From positions 1,116,001 to 1,180,000 of the forward strand of contig NZ_CP183948.1 of assembly GCF_052056485.1 (NCBI RefSeq): a stretch of 64,000 nt of DNA, written 5' to 3'. The translations under genes and the position numbers were made by a program. Below the pieces are notes generated by a model. That model was not told the origin of the DNA. It saw only the letters and a program-made list of their open reading frames with translations, and searched no databases. The stretch comes from Paenibacillus_AQ nitricinens. GTDB lineage: Bacteria > Bacillota > Bacilli > Paenibacillales > Paenibacillaceae. This document shows, piece after piece, positions 1 to 7,309 of this stretch. Positions within the stretch are counted from its first letter, which is position 1; the number at the start of each line of letters is the position of its first letter.

Positions 1-440
1 ATCCTTATTGTCTGGTCCCGCTGGAAAGTCGTTTTCATCTCATTGGATTTTGTCATCGTCAGGGTGTTATTCGTACATATCATATCAACGATTTTTCTAA
101 TGTGAAGCCATTAAATCGTTTTTTTTCGAAGGAAGCGTTTGATGTGCAAGCCTTTATGAAGCAGAAATGGTCACTAGATAGGGATAGTTTACAGGTAGAA
201 TTTAAAGTGAAATTCTCGGAACGGGTAATGGAAGGAATTAAGAAGGACGAATTACCTTTTAAGCCAAGTAAAGTGGATCGTCAATCTAGATGTTTTCACT
301 TTAAAGTTGCAGTGGAACAAGATATAGGATTTGTCCGCTGGATTAAGAGATTCGAAGAGGAAGCGGAAATCATTGAACCGTACTATTATCGTGAAGTAAT
401 CAGGCAGCAGTTGGAAAAATGGAGCTCGCACTATAAGTAG
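1..440 (+). CDS. WYL-domain transcriptional regulator, C-terminal part (5' end outside window)
   Basis: The frame is open from the first bases of the window; the first complete in-frame codon is at position 3. An ATG/GTG-only reading would start at the GTG at 102, but the upstream codons read as the core of a WYL domain (LIGFCHRQGVIRTYHI), so 102 is an internal Val. The domain is thought to sense ligands in DeoR-like regulators. The rest, with FEEEAEIIEPYYYREVI near the end, fits the C-terminal WCX extension. The N-terminal helix-turn-helix must lie outside the window, so the target cannot be judged. A terminator follows directly. Confidence 0.8.
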   Translation, partial: PYCLVPLESRFHLIGFCHRQGVIRTYHINDFSNVKPLNRFFSKEAFDVQAFMKQKWSLDRDSLQVEFKVKFSERVMEGIKKDELPFKPSKVDRQSRCFHFKVAVEQDIGFVRWIKRFEEEAEIIEPYYYREVIRQQLEKWSSHYK

Positions 441-474
441 TGACACGCTCATTTGACCTTCGTTCAATTCGAAA

Positions 475-527
475 GATGGGGTGCTTGTGCAACCATTTAA
501 ATGGTTGCCGGAGGCATCCTTTTTTTG
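475..527 (+). terminator. Rho-independent terminator after the WYL regulator
   Basis: The inner stem CAACCATTT/AAATGGTTG is perfect. The outer stem GGGGTGC.../...GCATCC is imperfect and is followed by a run of seven T. It separates the regulator from modA. Confidence 0.75.
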
Positions 528-610
528 CGAGTCAGTCGAAGATGTACTCATTTCTAACTATCTAATTATAACAATATATAACTAAACATATCTAAACACA
601 ACTCAATCTA

Positions 611-644
611 TAGAAAATCGAAAAAACGTATGCTAGAATAGCAT
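611..644 (+). promoter_or_regulatory. Probable modA promoter overlapping an inverted repeat
   Basis: TAGAAA (611-616), a 17-nt spacer and TAGAAT (634-639), preceded by TGC, form an extended -10 promoter. The -10 lies inside the perfect inverted repeat ATGCTA-gaa-TAGCAT (630-644), so a bound repressor would block it. The natural candidate is the regulator encoded at 2580-3551; that link is inference. Confidence 0.45.
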
Positions 645-677
645 CTACATATATATGTGAAAATGGGAGGAATGGAA

Positions 678-1466
678 ATGTTTAAGAAATGGTCAATCAG
701 AATCTTTGGTATATTAGCAATTTTTTTGGTTGTGAATTTATCTGCGGGCGCAGTGGTGGAGGTAGAGGCAGCCGCCAAGAAGACAGAAATTATAGTATCC
801 GCTGCAGCCAGCTTGCAAGATAGCTTAGATAAAATGGCGCTTCTCTATGAGAAGAAACATCCCGATATTGATTTAGTCTTTAATTATGCTGCATCTGGCA
901 CATTACAGAAGCAGATTGAGCAAGGTGCTCCGGCTGATCTGTTCTTCTCTGCAGGGGATAAACAGATGAATGCGTTAGTGGATGCTGGACTGATCTCTGA
1001 CCATAAGGTTCTGCTTAAGAATCAGTTGGTTCTTGTCGTACCTTCGAATTCAAAAGCTTCATTAAATACGATCACTCAACTTACGGATAAATCCTTTAAG
1101 AAGGTAGCGGTAGGGCAGCCTGAATCTGTGCCCGCTGGCCAATATGCTCAGCAATCGTTAACTGCGAAGAAGGTATGGGATACGCTGCAAAACAAACTTG
1201 TATTTGCGAAGGATGTACGTCAGGTTCTGTCCTACGTCGAAACGGGGAATGTCGATGCAGGCTTTGTATATAAGACAGATGCGTTGACTTCAAAAAAGAC
1301 GAAGATCGCCCTTACTGTTGGCCCGCATGTCCACAAAGCCATTAATTATCCGGCGGGTATCGTGAAGGATTCGAAGAATCAGAAGGAAGCCAAGGAACTG
1401 TACAGTTATCTTCAGAGTAAGGAAGCTAGTGATATTTTTGCAAGCTATGGCTTCTTGCTTCCTTAA
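678..1466 (+). CDS. modA: Molybdate ABC transporter, substrate-binding protein
   Basis: This is a secreted periplasmic-binding-type protein of about 262 residues that captures molybdate (or tungstate) for the membrane permease. It has a signal peptide at residues 1-33 (hydrophobic ILAIFLVVNLSAGAVVEV). Family motifs follow: SAAASLQDSLDKMA, the oxyanion-contact segment FNYAASGTLQKQIEQGAPADLFFSAG, and DVRQVLSYVETGNVDAGFVYKTDA near the end. The open frame begins with GTG at 657, but GGGAGG (665-670) sits 7 nt before ATG 678, so 678 is preferred. modB follows after 34 bp. No lipobox cysteine is visible, which is less usual for a Gram-positive binding protein. Confidence 0.93.
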   Translation: MFKKWSIRIFGILAIFLVVNLSAGAVVEVEAAAKKTEIIVSAAASLQDSLDKMALLYEKKHPDIDLVFNYAASGTLQKQIEQGAPADLFFSAGDKQMNALVDAGLISDHKVLLKNQLVLVVPSNSKASLNTITQLTDKSFKKVAVGQPESVPAGQYAQQSLTAKKVWDTLQNKLVFAKDVRQVLSYVETGNVDAGFVYKTDALTSKKTKIALTVGPHVHKAINYPAGIVKDSKNQKEAKELYSYLQSKEASDIFASYGFLLP

Positions 1467-1500
1467 TAAGAGATCATAAGTAGAAGCGGGGTGGTTAAGG

Positions 1501-2163
1501 ATGGAAATAAACTGGACTGATTTCTTCGCCCCGGTATGGCTTTCCGTAAAAATATCAGTACTTACCAGCATCATTGTGTTTATTCTGGCAACGGCTGCAG
1601 CCAAGGCTATGGCGGGTCGTAAATTCCCTGGTTATAGCTTGGTCGAGACTGTAATGCTGCTTCCACTTGTGTTGCCGCCGACAGTTGTCGGATTTGTGCT
1701 GTTGGTCGTCTTAGGTCGCCGCAGCTGGATTGGCAGATGGTATGAACAGATGACGGAGCATACGATCCTTTTCACATGGGGGGCTGCGGTTATCGCCGCG
1801 GTTGTCGTCGCTTTTCCTCTCGTTTATCGCACAGTGAAGGCGGGCTTTGAAGGCGTGGAACCGGATCTTGAGGATGCGGCGCGTGCGCAGGGAGCAAGCG
1901 AGCTGCAAGTACTTCGTTATGTCACATTGCCCCTTGCAGGCCGTTCACTCGCTGCAGGGTACGTTCTCGGCTTTGCTCGTGGTTTAGGAGAGTTCGGCGC
2001 TACGATCATGGTTGCCGGGAATATTCCTGGCCGCACGCAGACAGTGCCTACAGCGATCTATGTTGCGGTAGATGGTGGCAACATGACTCTTGCTTGGATG
2101 TGGGTGTGCTCTATTATTGTTATGTCTGCTGTAATGTTGATGTTTGTGAACCGGCGTACTTAA
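1501..2163 (+). CDS. modB: Molybdate ABC transporter, permease
   Basis: This 220-residue integral membrane protein has about five hydrophobic segments. It carries the cytoplasmic EAA-loop that docks with the ATPase (DAARAQGASELQVLRYVTLP, residues ~120-140) and the ModB-typical ARGLGEFGATIMVAGNIPGRT. It forms the channel for molybdate delivered by the upstream ModA. No ModC ATPase gene follows; a strong terminator comes directly after the stop, so the ATPase must be shared or encoded elsewhere. Confidence 0.93.
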   Translation: MEINWTDFFAPVWLSVKISVLTSIIVFILATAAAKAMAGRKFPGYSLVETVMLLPLVLPPTVVGFVLLVVLGRRSWIGRWYEQMTEHTILFTWGAAVIAAVVVAFPLVYRTVKAGFEGVEPDLEDAARAQGASELQVLRYVTLPLAGRSLAAGYVLGFARGLGEFGATIMVAGNIPGRTQTVPTAIYVAVDGGNMTLAWMWVCSIIVMSAVMLMFVNRRT

Positions 2164-2164
2164 A

Positions 2165-2217
2165 AACACCAGCCAGTGATTCTCCGAGGAATGGAGAAAC
2201 GTTGGCTGGTGTTTTTT
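2165..2217 (+). terminator. Terminator of modAB
   Basis: AACACCAGCCA pairs with TGGCTGGTGTT around an inner TTCTCC/GGAGAA stem and is followed by TTTTTT. Confidence 0.85.
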
Positions 2218-2301
2218 GTAAATCGCTATTTTTAGTATGAATCTTCAGCAGAAGCTCGTCAGTGCAGATCTATAGCACAAATCTTGAAGAACCTTTGAGA
2301 T

Positions 2302-2484
2302 AATTGCATTCTGTACACTTATTTCGGATGGAAAAGGGATTATTTAGATTTTAACTGTATTCTATACAACTAAAAACTAGAAAAATCCCGTATAGGGGAG
2401 AAATCAAGTGAATTAGGTGTACTAAATACAGTTATATCTATTTTGCGAGTTATTAGCAGGATTGTAGTTGTACGAAATACAACT
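2302..2484. repeat. Four degenerate copies of a 20-bp intergenic repeat
   Basis: The gene-free stretch 2218-2579 holds four related 20-mers. Two are on the plus strand, at 2302-2321 (AATTGCATTCTGTACACTTA) and 2353-2372 (AACTGTATTCTATACAACTA). Two are on the minus strand, at 2414-2433 (reads AACTGTATTTAGTACACCTA) and 2465-2484 (reads AGTTGTATTTCGTACAACTA). A consensus is AACTGTATTNNGTACAACTA. The last copy is itself near-palindromic. Spacing is 41-61 bp. The rest of the gap shows no coding potential. Confidence 0.6.
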
Positions 2485-2579
2485 AAATGTTCCTCCGCCG
2501 CATGCTCCGCACTGCTCGACGCACTGCACCAACGCAGATTTCGATTGCTCGCTATACAGTTAAGTAAGTCAGCGACTCA

Positions 2580-3551
2580 TCAGGTCTCATAAATAATCAT
2601 CCCGGTTTGCGTGAGATCATATCCGTGAATGGACCCAAGCTCACTTTGAAAGGCTGGCGAGCGTAAAATATCAATCACGGTGGCAATCCATTGCTCATGC
2701 TCCGGTTTCTTAAGCATCACTAGATCGTAAGACTCCTGAATCAAGGGAATGAAATCAATGCCATCGACAATCTTAGCAGCTTTTTCGGTACCGATGGCCA
2801 CATCAGCTTCGCCTCTTGCGACTTTACCCGCGACCGCTAAATGGCTATTCTCCTCCTGCTCATATCCAGATAGGCTTGCAGCAGGAATGCCGTGCAATCG
2901 GAGTTGTTCATCCAATAACACACGTGCACCAGCGCCTCGTTCTCTATTAATCAGTTTAAGTCCATCCTGTTGTAAATGAGACCATTCATGGAGACCTCTA
3001 GGATTCCCCTTTTGAACATACAATCCTGCACTTCGGGTCAACAGACGGACTACAACATAAGAGAACCCCACAAGTATTTTACGGATATAGGGAAGGTTAT
3101 ATTCTCCAGTATCCCCGTCGAGCAGATGCGTACTGACGATGTCCGATTCGCCCTGATACATGGCAATCAGACTATCTAGACTGCCAGCGTAAGAACGAAG
3201 AGGGCGCTCAGTGGGCAAACAACGCTCCAAATAGGTCGCTAGAATATCGAGTGACATATCCTGACCTGTAATCACAAGGCTGTGTCCTGTAGCTTTACTA
3301 TTAAATTGGCCAGAATGTGTGGCAGCTTGTGTTAAATTTGCTCCAGCAAAAGTGAGCGGCGATGTCGATAGGGTCATTCCATTTCGAGCATTCTGTTTGT
3401 AGGCTTCTAAATCGGATTGATCCACACGCATCTGTTTTCCTACACGGTAGGAGGGAAGCTCCCCTTTTTTAATCAGATCATATACTTTTAATTTCGAGAT
3501 CTTCAGTAAACGGGCAATTTCCTCAGTCGTATAGGATGTGTTATCAGACAT
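2580..3551 (-). CDS. HTH transcriptional regulator with periplasmic-binding-protein-like sensor domain
   Basis: The protein has about 323 residues. Residues 1-55 form an excisionase/MerR-type HTH (YTTEEIARLLKISKLKVYDLIKKGEL, then YRVGKQMRVDQSDLEAYK). The rest resembles the ligand-binding domain of COG1910, a PBP-like fold related to molybdate/tungstate-binding proteins (SLVITGQDMSLDILATYLE, then KLINRERGAGARVLLDEQL). This pairing is typical of regulators next to mod genes, so a Mo/W-responsive control of modAB is inferred. The frame opens at 3584, but GGAGG 8 nt before ATG 3551 marks the start. Confidence 0.82.
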   Translation of the reverse strand: MSDNTSYTTEEIARLLKISKLKVYDLIKKGELPSYRVGKQMRVDQSDLEAYKQNARNGMTLSTSPLTFAGANLTQAATHSGQFNSKATGHSLVITGQDMSLDILATYLERCLPTERPLRSYAGSLDSLIAMYQGESDIVSTHLLDGDTGEYNLPYIRKILVGFSYVVVRLLTRSAGLYVQKGNPRGLHEWSHLQQDGLKLINRERGAGARVLLDEQLRLHGIPAASLSGYEQEENSHLAVAGKVARGEADVAIGTEKAAKIVDGIDFIPLIQESYDLVMLKKPEHEQWIATVIDILRSPAFQSELGSIHGYDLTQTGMIIYET

Positions 3552-3617
3552 GACAAAAGCCTCCAGAACTTCATAATAGGACAAGACTACCTTATTTTGA
3601 AGTCCTGTGCAATTAGG

Positions 3618-4367
3618 CTACTGTGGTTTACCAGCTTGCTGTGTATTGGATAATTTGATTAATTCTGAAACGGTGACAAATCGAAAACCTTGCTTTTCTA
3701 ATTCCGGCAAAATAATTTTGAGCGCTTCTCTGGTTTGAGATTGTCCATGCACATGATCATGAAACAGGACGATATCACCATTATGTGCATTTCGAATAAC
3801 CTTGTTCGCGATACTCTGCACGCCAGGGCGATTCCAGTCACGAGTATCTTGATGCCAGGACCATAAAATTGGCTTTAGGCCCATATTATTTGAAGTATCA
3901 ACTAGTGTCTCGTCATACATGCCACCCGGGGGTCTGAACAAAGCGCTATGCTTTCCAGAAACCTTGATGATTTCTTCTTCGGTTAAATTAAGCTCCCGCT
4001 CAAACTGGGCTTTATTAATAGGTTTTCTAAAATAAACGTGATTGTAGGTATGGTTAGCTAATTCATGTCCTTCGGAAATGACTCGTTTCGCCACATCTGG
4101 ATACGCTGCAATTCTTTTTCCTATGGCAAAGAAGGTGCATTTCGCATGATATTGACTCAATACCTTTAATATTTGATCGGTTTCAGAAGGGTCGGGACCG
4201 TCATCAAACGTTAATGCAATCACTTTTTGGTTAGTATGTACTTCCCAAATCATGTCTCCTCTTTTTTCGTAGTAGTCGCGGTTCTTGCTCGGGCTACCTA
4301 GCGCGGAGTTCGTGAAGCATAACAAGAGAGAGAGGGTAGTCATCATAATTTTGCTGCTAGTTTTCAT
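3618..4367 (-). CDS. Secreted polysaccharide deacetylase (NodB homology domain)
   Basis: This 249-residue exported enzyme has a signal peptide at residues 1-24 (MMTTLSLLLCFTNSALGS). The NodB/CE4 motifs are all visible: TFDDGPD (catalytic base Asp and metal Asp), HTYNH (metal His pair), RPPGG, the DTRDW segment and VLFHDH near the end. CE4 enzymes remove acetyl groups from peptidoglycan or chitin-like polymers. It is the last gene of a compact minus-strand unit, 52 bp downstream of the sortase, which suggests a joint role in wall modification. The start follows AGGTGAATTC. Confidence 0.93.
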   Translation of the reverse strand: MKTSSKIMMTTLSLLLCFTNSALGSPSKNRDYYEKRGDMIWEVHTNQKVIALTFDDGPDPSETDQILKVLSQYHAKCTFFAIGKRIAAYPDVAKRVISEGHELANHTYNHVYFRKPINKAQFERELNLTEEEIIKVSGKHSALFRPPGGMYDETLVDTSNNMGLKPILWSWHQDTRDWNRPGVQSIANKVIRNAHNGDIVLFHDHVHGQSQTREALKIILPELEKQGFRFVTVSELIKLSNTQQAGKPQ

Positions 4368-4419
4368 GAATTCACCTGTTTTTTTTATTTTAGAATGCTC
4401 CTTTGGAGGGTCAAAATAT

Positions 4420-5043
4420 TCATAGTTTCAGTTTTGTAAAGACAATCAGTCTTTTTTCATGTTCTTTCTTCTTTCTGCTATATCTCCCTGTACAAGTAAT
4501 AAGATTCATTCTGGCTTCAGTAGACTTACCGAAGATTCGTTCCAAGGGTGCTTCAGCAGTGGTGAAGATTTCTACAGACTCTACACTATAAGTTAGTTTT
4601 CGCCCGTCCGCATTGGATACCGTAATTTCATCACCGTGCTTAAGCTTTTTGAGGTTGAAAAAAATAGCTGGACCTATATAACTATCCACATGCCCGTCTA
4701 AAATCACATTTCCCTTAGCGCCTGGCAATATTCCTGGATACAGAATTCCTGCAATATTGCTGTCCTTAGGGACGTCCATTTGTCCATCTGGACGCAACGT
4801 AACGGTCTCTATTTTGGCGCTTACTTTAATAGCTGGAATGCTAAGCTGAGTAGGCAGGATAGGTTTGGGTAATGATGGTTTAATATCGATCTTTTGAATA
4901 GCTTTAGTAGGCGTTATCGTTTCTTGCTGCTGTATTTGTAGTGACTTCGTTTCTGGTCTGCTTTCCTGCGAATGTGAGTCAGTACAACTGACAGTAGTTA
5001 GAGTGATGAAGGTTAAGATTAATGAAGAGATCCATTTTTTCAT
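4420..5043 (-). CDS. Class F sortase
   Basis: This 207-residue cysteine transpeptidase is anchored by an N-terminal hydrophobic segment that ends in TTVSC, so it may also be a lipoprotein. The sortase core has His118 in ILDGHVDSYIGPAIFF, Cys184 in LITCTG and Arg198 in KRLIVF. The pattern PAIKVSAKIETVTLRPDGQM...VPKDSNIAGI followed by DGHVDS and LITC is that of class F, which is best known from actinobacteria. It probably acts on the small MPKTG protein encoded just upstream. No Shine-Dalgarno sequence is free before ATG 5043: the only purine-rich stretch lies inside a terminator-like hairpin, so expression may be low or structure-controlled. Confidence 0.88.
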   Translation of the reverse strand: MKKWISSLILTFITLTTVSCTDSHSQESRPETKSLQIQQQETITPTKAIQKIDIKPSLPKPILPTQLSIPAIKVSAKIETVTLRPDGQMDVPKDSNIAGILYPGILPGAKGNVILDGHVDSYIGPAIFFNLKKLKHGDEITVSNADGRKLTYSVESVEIFTTAEAPLERIFGKSTEARMNLITCTGRYSRKKKEHEKRLIVFTKLKL

Positions 5044-5046
5044 GTT

Positions 5047-5078
5047 TAAGAAAAGAAAGAGGGGATTTCCCCTCTTTC
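5047..5078 (-). terminator. Terminator-like hairpin between the MPKTG protein and the sortase
   Basis: On the minus strand the perfect 10-bp stem GAAAGAGGGG/CCCCTCTTTC with a 4-nt loop is followed by TTTTCTTA, and the sortase ATG comes a few bases later. It would terminate most transcripts of the upstream small gene and let a fraction read into the sortase. Confidence 0.7.
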
Positions 5079-5085
5079 ATCCTCC

Positions 5086-5394
5086 CTATTCAGTTTGTTC
5101 GCTAGCACCGCCATGGCCTGTTTTTGGCATTTTTGTTGCTTTCATCTGAATGCTCTTAGTGTTAATGCTTTTAGCCTTCATGCTCTTTGCATGAATTCCT
5201 TTAGTGGAGTGGCTCTTCATATGCATTTTCTTTTCATGCATTTTATGTTCTTTTTCTTTTTTCATTTTCTCAGCATGCATCATTTTTTTCTCATGTTTCG
5301 TTTCGACTGGTGCAGCAGAAGCGGAAGCCGCAGAAGCAACGGATAGCATTAAGCAAGTGGATAAAAGAGCTACGGACAATTTCTTCATAATCAT
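5086..5394 (-). CDS. Small secreted His/Met/Lys-rich protein with C-terminal MPKTG motif (candidate sortase substrate)
   Basis: The protein has 102 residues. Residues 1-27 are a signal peptide (LSVALLSTCLMLSVASAASASA). The mature part is almost all Lys, His, Met, Ser and Glu, in short repeats such as HEKKMMHAEKMKKEKEHKMH and then KSMKAKSINTKSIQMK. Residues 89-93 are MPKTG, followed by HGGASEQTE and the stop. That resembles an LPXTG sorting motif but lacks the usual hydrophobic stretch and basic tail. The next gene is a class F sortase, so a substrate role is inferred. The His/Met richness could also mean metal binding. SD AGGAGG lies 10 nt before the ATG. Confidence 0.72.
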   Translation of the reverse strand: MIMKKLSVALLSTCLMLSVASAASASAAPVETKHEKKMMHAEKMKKEKEHKMHEKKMHMKSHSTKGIHAKSMKAKSINTKSIQMKATKMPKTGHGGASEQTE

Positions 5395-5584
5395 TTAGTG
5401 GATTCCTCCTAGATGTTTTTTCCCTACGAAGATTAATATCTCCATTTCAGCGGCTTTTAGATTGGTGGATTGCTTCCATTGCAGTTTGGGATTGGTATAG
5501 CATTTTGTATTTTGATGTGAAAATTGTTATGAAAATGTCTTATAATGAAATTCAATATATAGACAATTGGTTAGGGGTGGGAAT

Positions 5585-6994
5585 ATGACACTTATTGAAA
5601 AAAGAGAACACCGGCAATATCCGGAAATTACCCGCCTAGAAACGTCGAGAGCTGCTTATGAGCGTGATTATTCTCGCTTGATCCATTCGCCTACTTTTCG
5701 TAGGCTGCAAGGCAAATCTCAAGTGTTCGGGGCTGGCACGGGTGATTATTACCGGACGCGTCTAACTCATTCACTTGAAGTCGCTCAGATTGCTCGTGAG
5801 GCAGCGAAAAGTCTGCTTAGATCTTATCCAGAGGTAGAGACAAGTAAAGCGGAGAACCCAGGACTTGTAATTGATCCGGAGGTCGTAGAATGCGCGGCTA
5901 TTGCTCATGATTTTGGTCATCCTCCATTTGGGCATAAAGGGGAAGAGGTACTGGATAACATTCTGGACCAGCTTATTGAAAAGAAGACGAATGAGGCTGC
6001 CCTGCAATCTGGAGCAACAGGTCCAGATAGGCTGCTCATTCATGAGCAGATGAAGCAGCGCTATGAGCACTTTGAAGGAAATGCTCATAATTATCGGCTG
6101 ATTATGTTTCTGGAGAAGCGGGAGAATATTGATGGCTTAAATCTGTCGGATGCTGTGCTTCTCGGAATTAATAAATATCCGTTTCCTGGTACCTCACTGA
6201 AGAAGGGGATGTACCTTCACGAATGGGCATATATTTCGGAGATTCGCAAAGAGTGGGGAATTCCAGCAGGTAAGAAAACGTTGGAAGCTCAGCTAATGGA
6301 CCTTTGCGACGATATCGCTTATTCTGCACATGATTTGGAGGATGGAATTAAGGCTGGAAAGATTGAAGTGCATGAACACTTCATGCATGATTCCTATATT
6401 CAGCGGCTGATCGTAGAGAAAATTACAACGTTAGAGGATTTCTTCTGGAAGGGTTGGGAGGAGGACGGGATTCGTGCTAAGGTAGAAGAGGTGCTTAGTT
6501 CATTTCTTCGAGTATGGATGGAAAAGATGCCAACCTGTGAGAACGACTATTCCAGAACTCGGCGTGAAGTTAAGGCTTATTGGGTCAGCACCTTTGTCGC
6601 AAGTCTTGGGGTGATTCCTGATGGAGACTGGAAGAAGGTCACCTTTATAAAGGAAGGAAAAGAAGATGAGGATATGCTGCGGACCGTAAGTGTGCTAAAA
6701 AGCTTCGCTTGGGTCACGATGATTCGTGATTTACGAGTACAGCGGCTTCAGAAACGTAGTGAATGGATTCTGCGCCGTCTATGGGGAGCTTTTCTTGATC
6801 CGCAGACATCCAAAGCCATTATTCCATCGGACTGGCTGCAACGCTTCGAGAAGGATCAGAAACAAGCAAATCCTATTTGGACGTGGGAACATATGGTGAT
6901 TGATTATATCGCAGGGATGACGGATGCCTTTGCGGAGAAAATATACAATGAGCTATACGGGTTGAAAGTCGGATCGATTTATGACTTGGATTAG
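5585..6994 (+). CDS. dgt: Deoxyguanosinetriphosphate triphosphohydrolase-like protein (HD domain)
   Basis: This 469-residue cytosolic protein would hydrolyse dGTP (or other dNTPs) to deoxynucleoside and tripolyphosphate. The HD metal ligands are visible: His62 in RLTHSLEV and His108-Asp109 in AHDFGHPPFGHKGEE; DLCDDIAYSAHDLEDG carries the later Asp. The N-terminal SPTFRRLQGKSQVF is typical of the family. The frame opens with TTG 5567, but AGGGGTGG at 5573-5580 favours ATG 5585. It is a single-gene unit with its own terminator. Confidence 0.9.
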   Translation: MTLIEKREHRQYPEITRLETSRAAYERDYSRLIHSPTFRRLQGKSQVFGAGTGDYYRTRLTHSLEVAQIAREAAKSLLRSYPEVETSKAENPGLVIDPEVVECAAIAHDFGHPPFGHKGEEVLDNILDQLIEKKTNEAALQSGATGPDRLLIHEQMKQRYEHFEGNAHNYRLIMFLEKRENIDGLNLSDAVLLGINKYPFPGTSLKKGMYLHEWAYISEIRKEWGIPAGKKTLEAQLMDLCDDIAYSAHDLEDGIKAGKIEVHEHFMHDSYIQRLIVEKITTLEDFFWKGWEEDGIRAKVEEVLSSFLRVWMEKMPTCENDYSRTRREVKAYWVSTFVASLGVIPDGDWKKVTFIKEGKEDEDMLRTVSVLKSFAWVTMIRDLRVQRLQKRSEWILRRLWGAFLDPQTSKAIIPSDWLQRFEKDQKQANPIWTWEHMVIDYIAGMTDAFAEKIYNELYGLKVGSIYDLD

Positions 6995-7014
6995 ATAAAA
7001 GAGAAGATTAAATT

Positions 7015-7053
7015 AAGGCCAGCCTCCATTTCATTGGAACTGGCCTTTTTTTT
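7015..7053 (+). terminator. Terminator of the dGTPase gene
   Basis: AAGGCCAG pairs with CTGGCCTT across a 17-nt loop and is followed by a T run. The AT-rich stretch 7054-7276 that follows holds no gene. Confidence 0.85.
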
Positions 7054-7276
7054 GTTTTTATAGAACAGGGAATATTTTGTTAGTATTTTGTTATTGTTTA
7101 TTCGAATATATTTATGTTTATAAACCTTGAAATTCAGTGATTTTTCTAAAAATATTGCTATTTATTAAAATAAGTTATTGTTACTATGATATATTGATGC
7201 TAATATAATAACTAAATTGTTATTGGGAATAAATGGGTGGTTGATAAAGCAGTCGAATTTTCTACTTGAGTAATAA

Positions 7277-7290
7277 TGAAAACCTTTACA
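7277..7290 (+). promoter_or_regulatory. Candidate CcpA cre site before the mannanase gene
   Basis: TGAAAACCTTTACA matches the cre consensus TGWAANCGNTNWCA at 13 of 14 positions; the central CG reads CC. It lies 20 bp before the start codon, in the untranslated leader, where CcpA would act as a roadblock. Catabolite control of a polysaccharide-degrading enzyme is plausible. Confidence 0.45.
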
Positions 7291-7309
7291 AAACGGGAGG
7301 GTAAAACAA

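Noticed and set aside
102..440. A complete 112-residue protein starting at GTG 102
   Set aside because: The frame is open to the window edge and the upstream codons encode the WYL core, so 102 is internal.
2302..2484. CRISPR-like array
   Set aside because: Copies are degenerate, in both orientations, with spacing of 41-61 bp, and no cas genes are present.
5095..5398. Two Phe/Cys-rich plus-strand ORFs opposite the MPKTG protein gene
   Set aside because: They are the complement of the Lys/His/Met-rich codons. The minus-strand frame has an SD, signal peptide and operon context.
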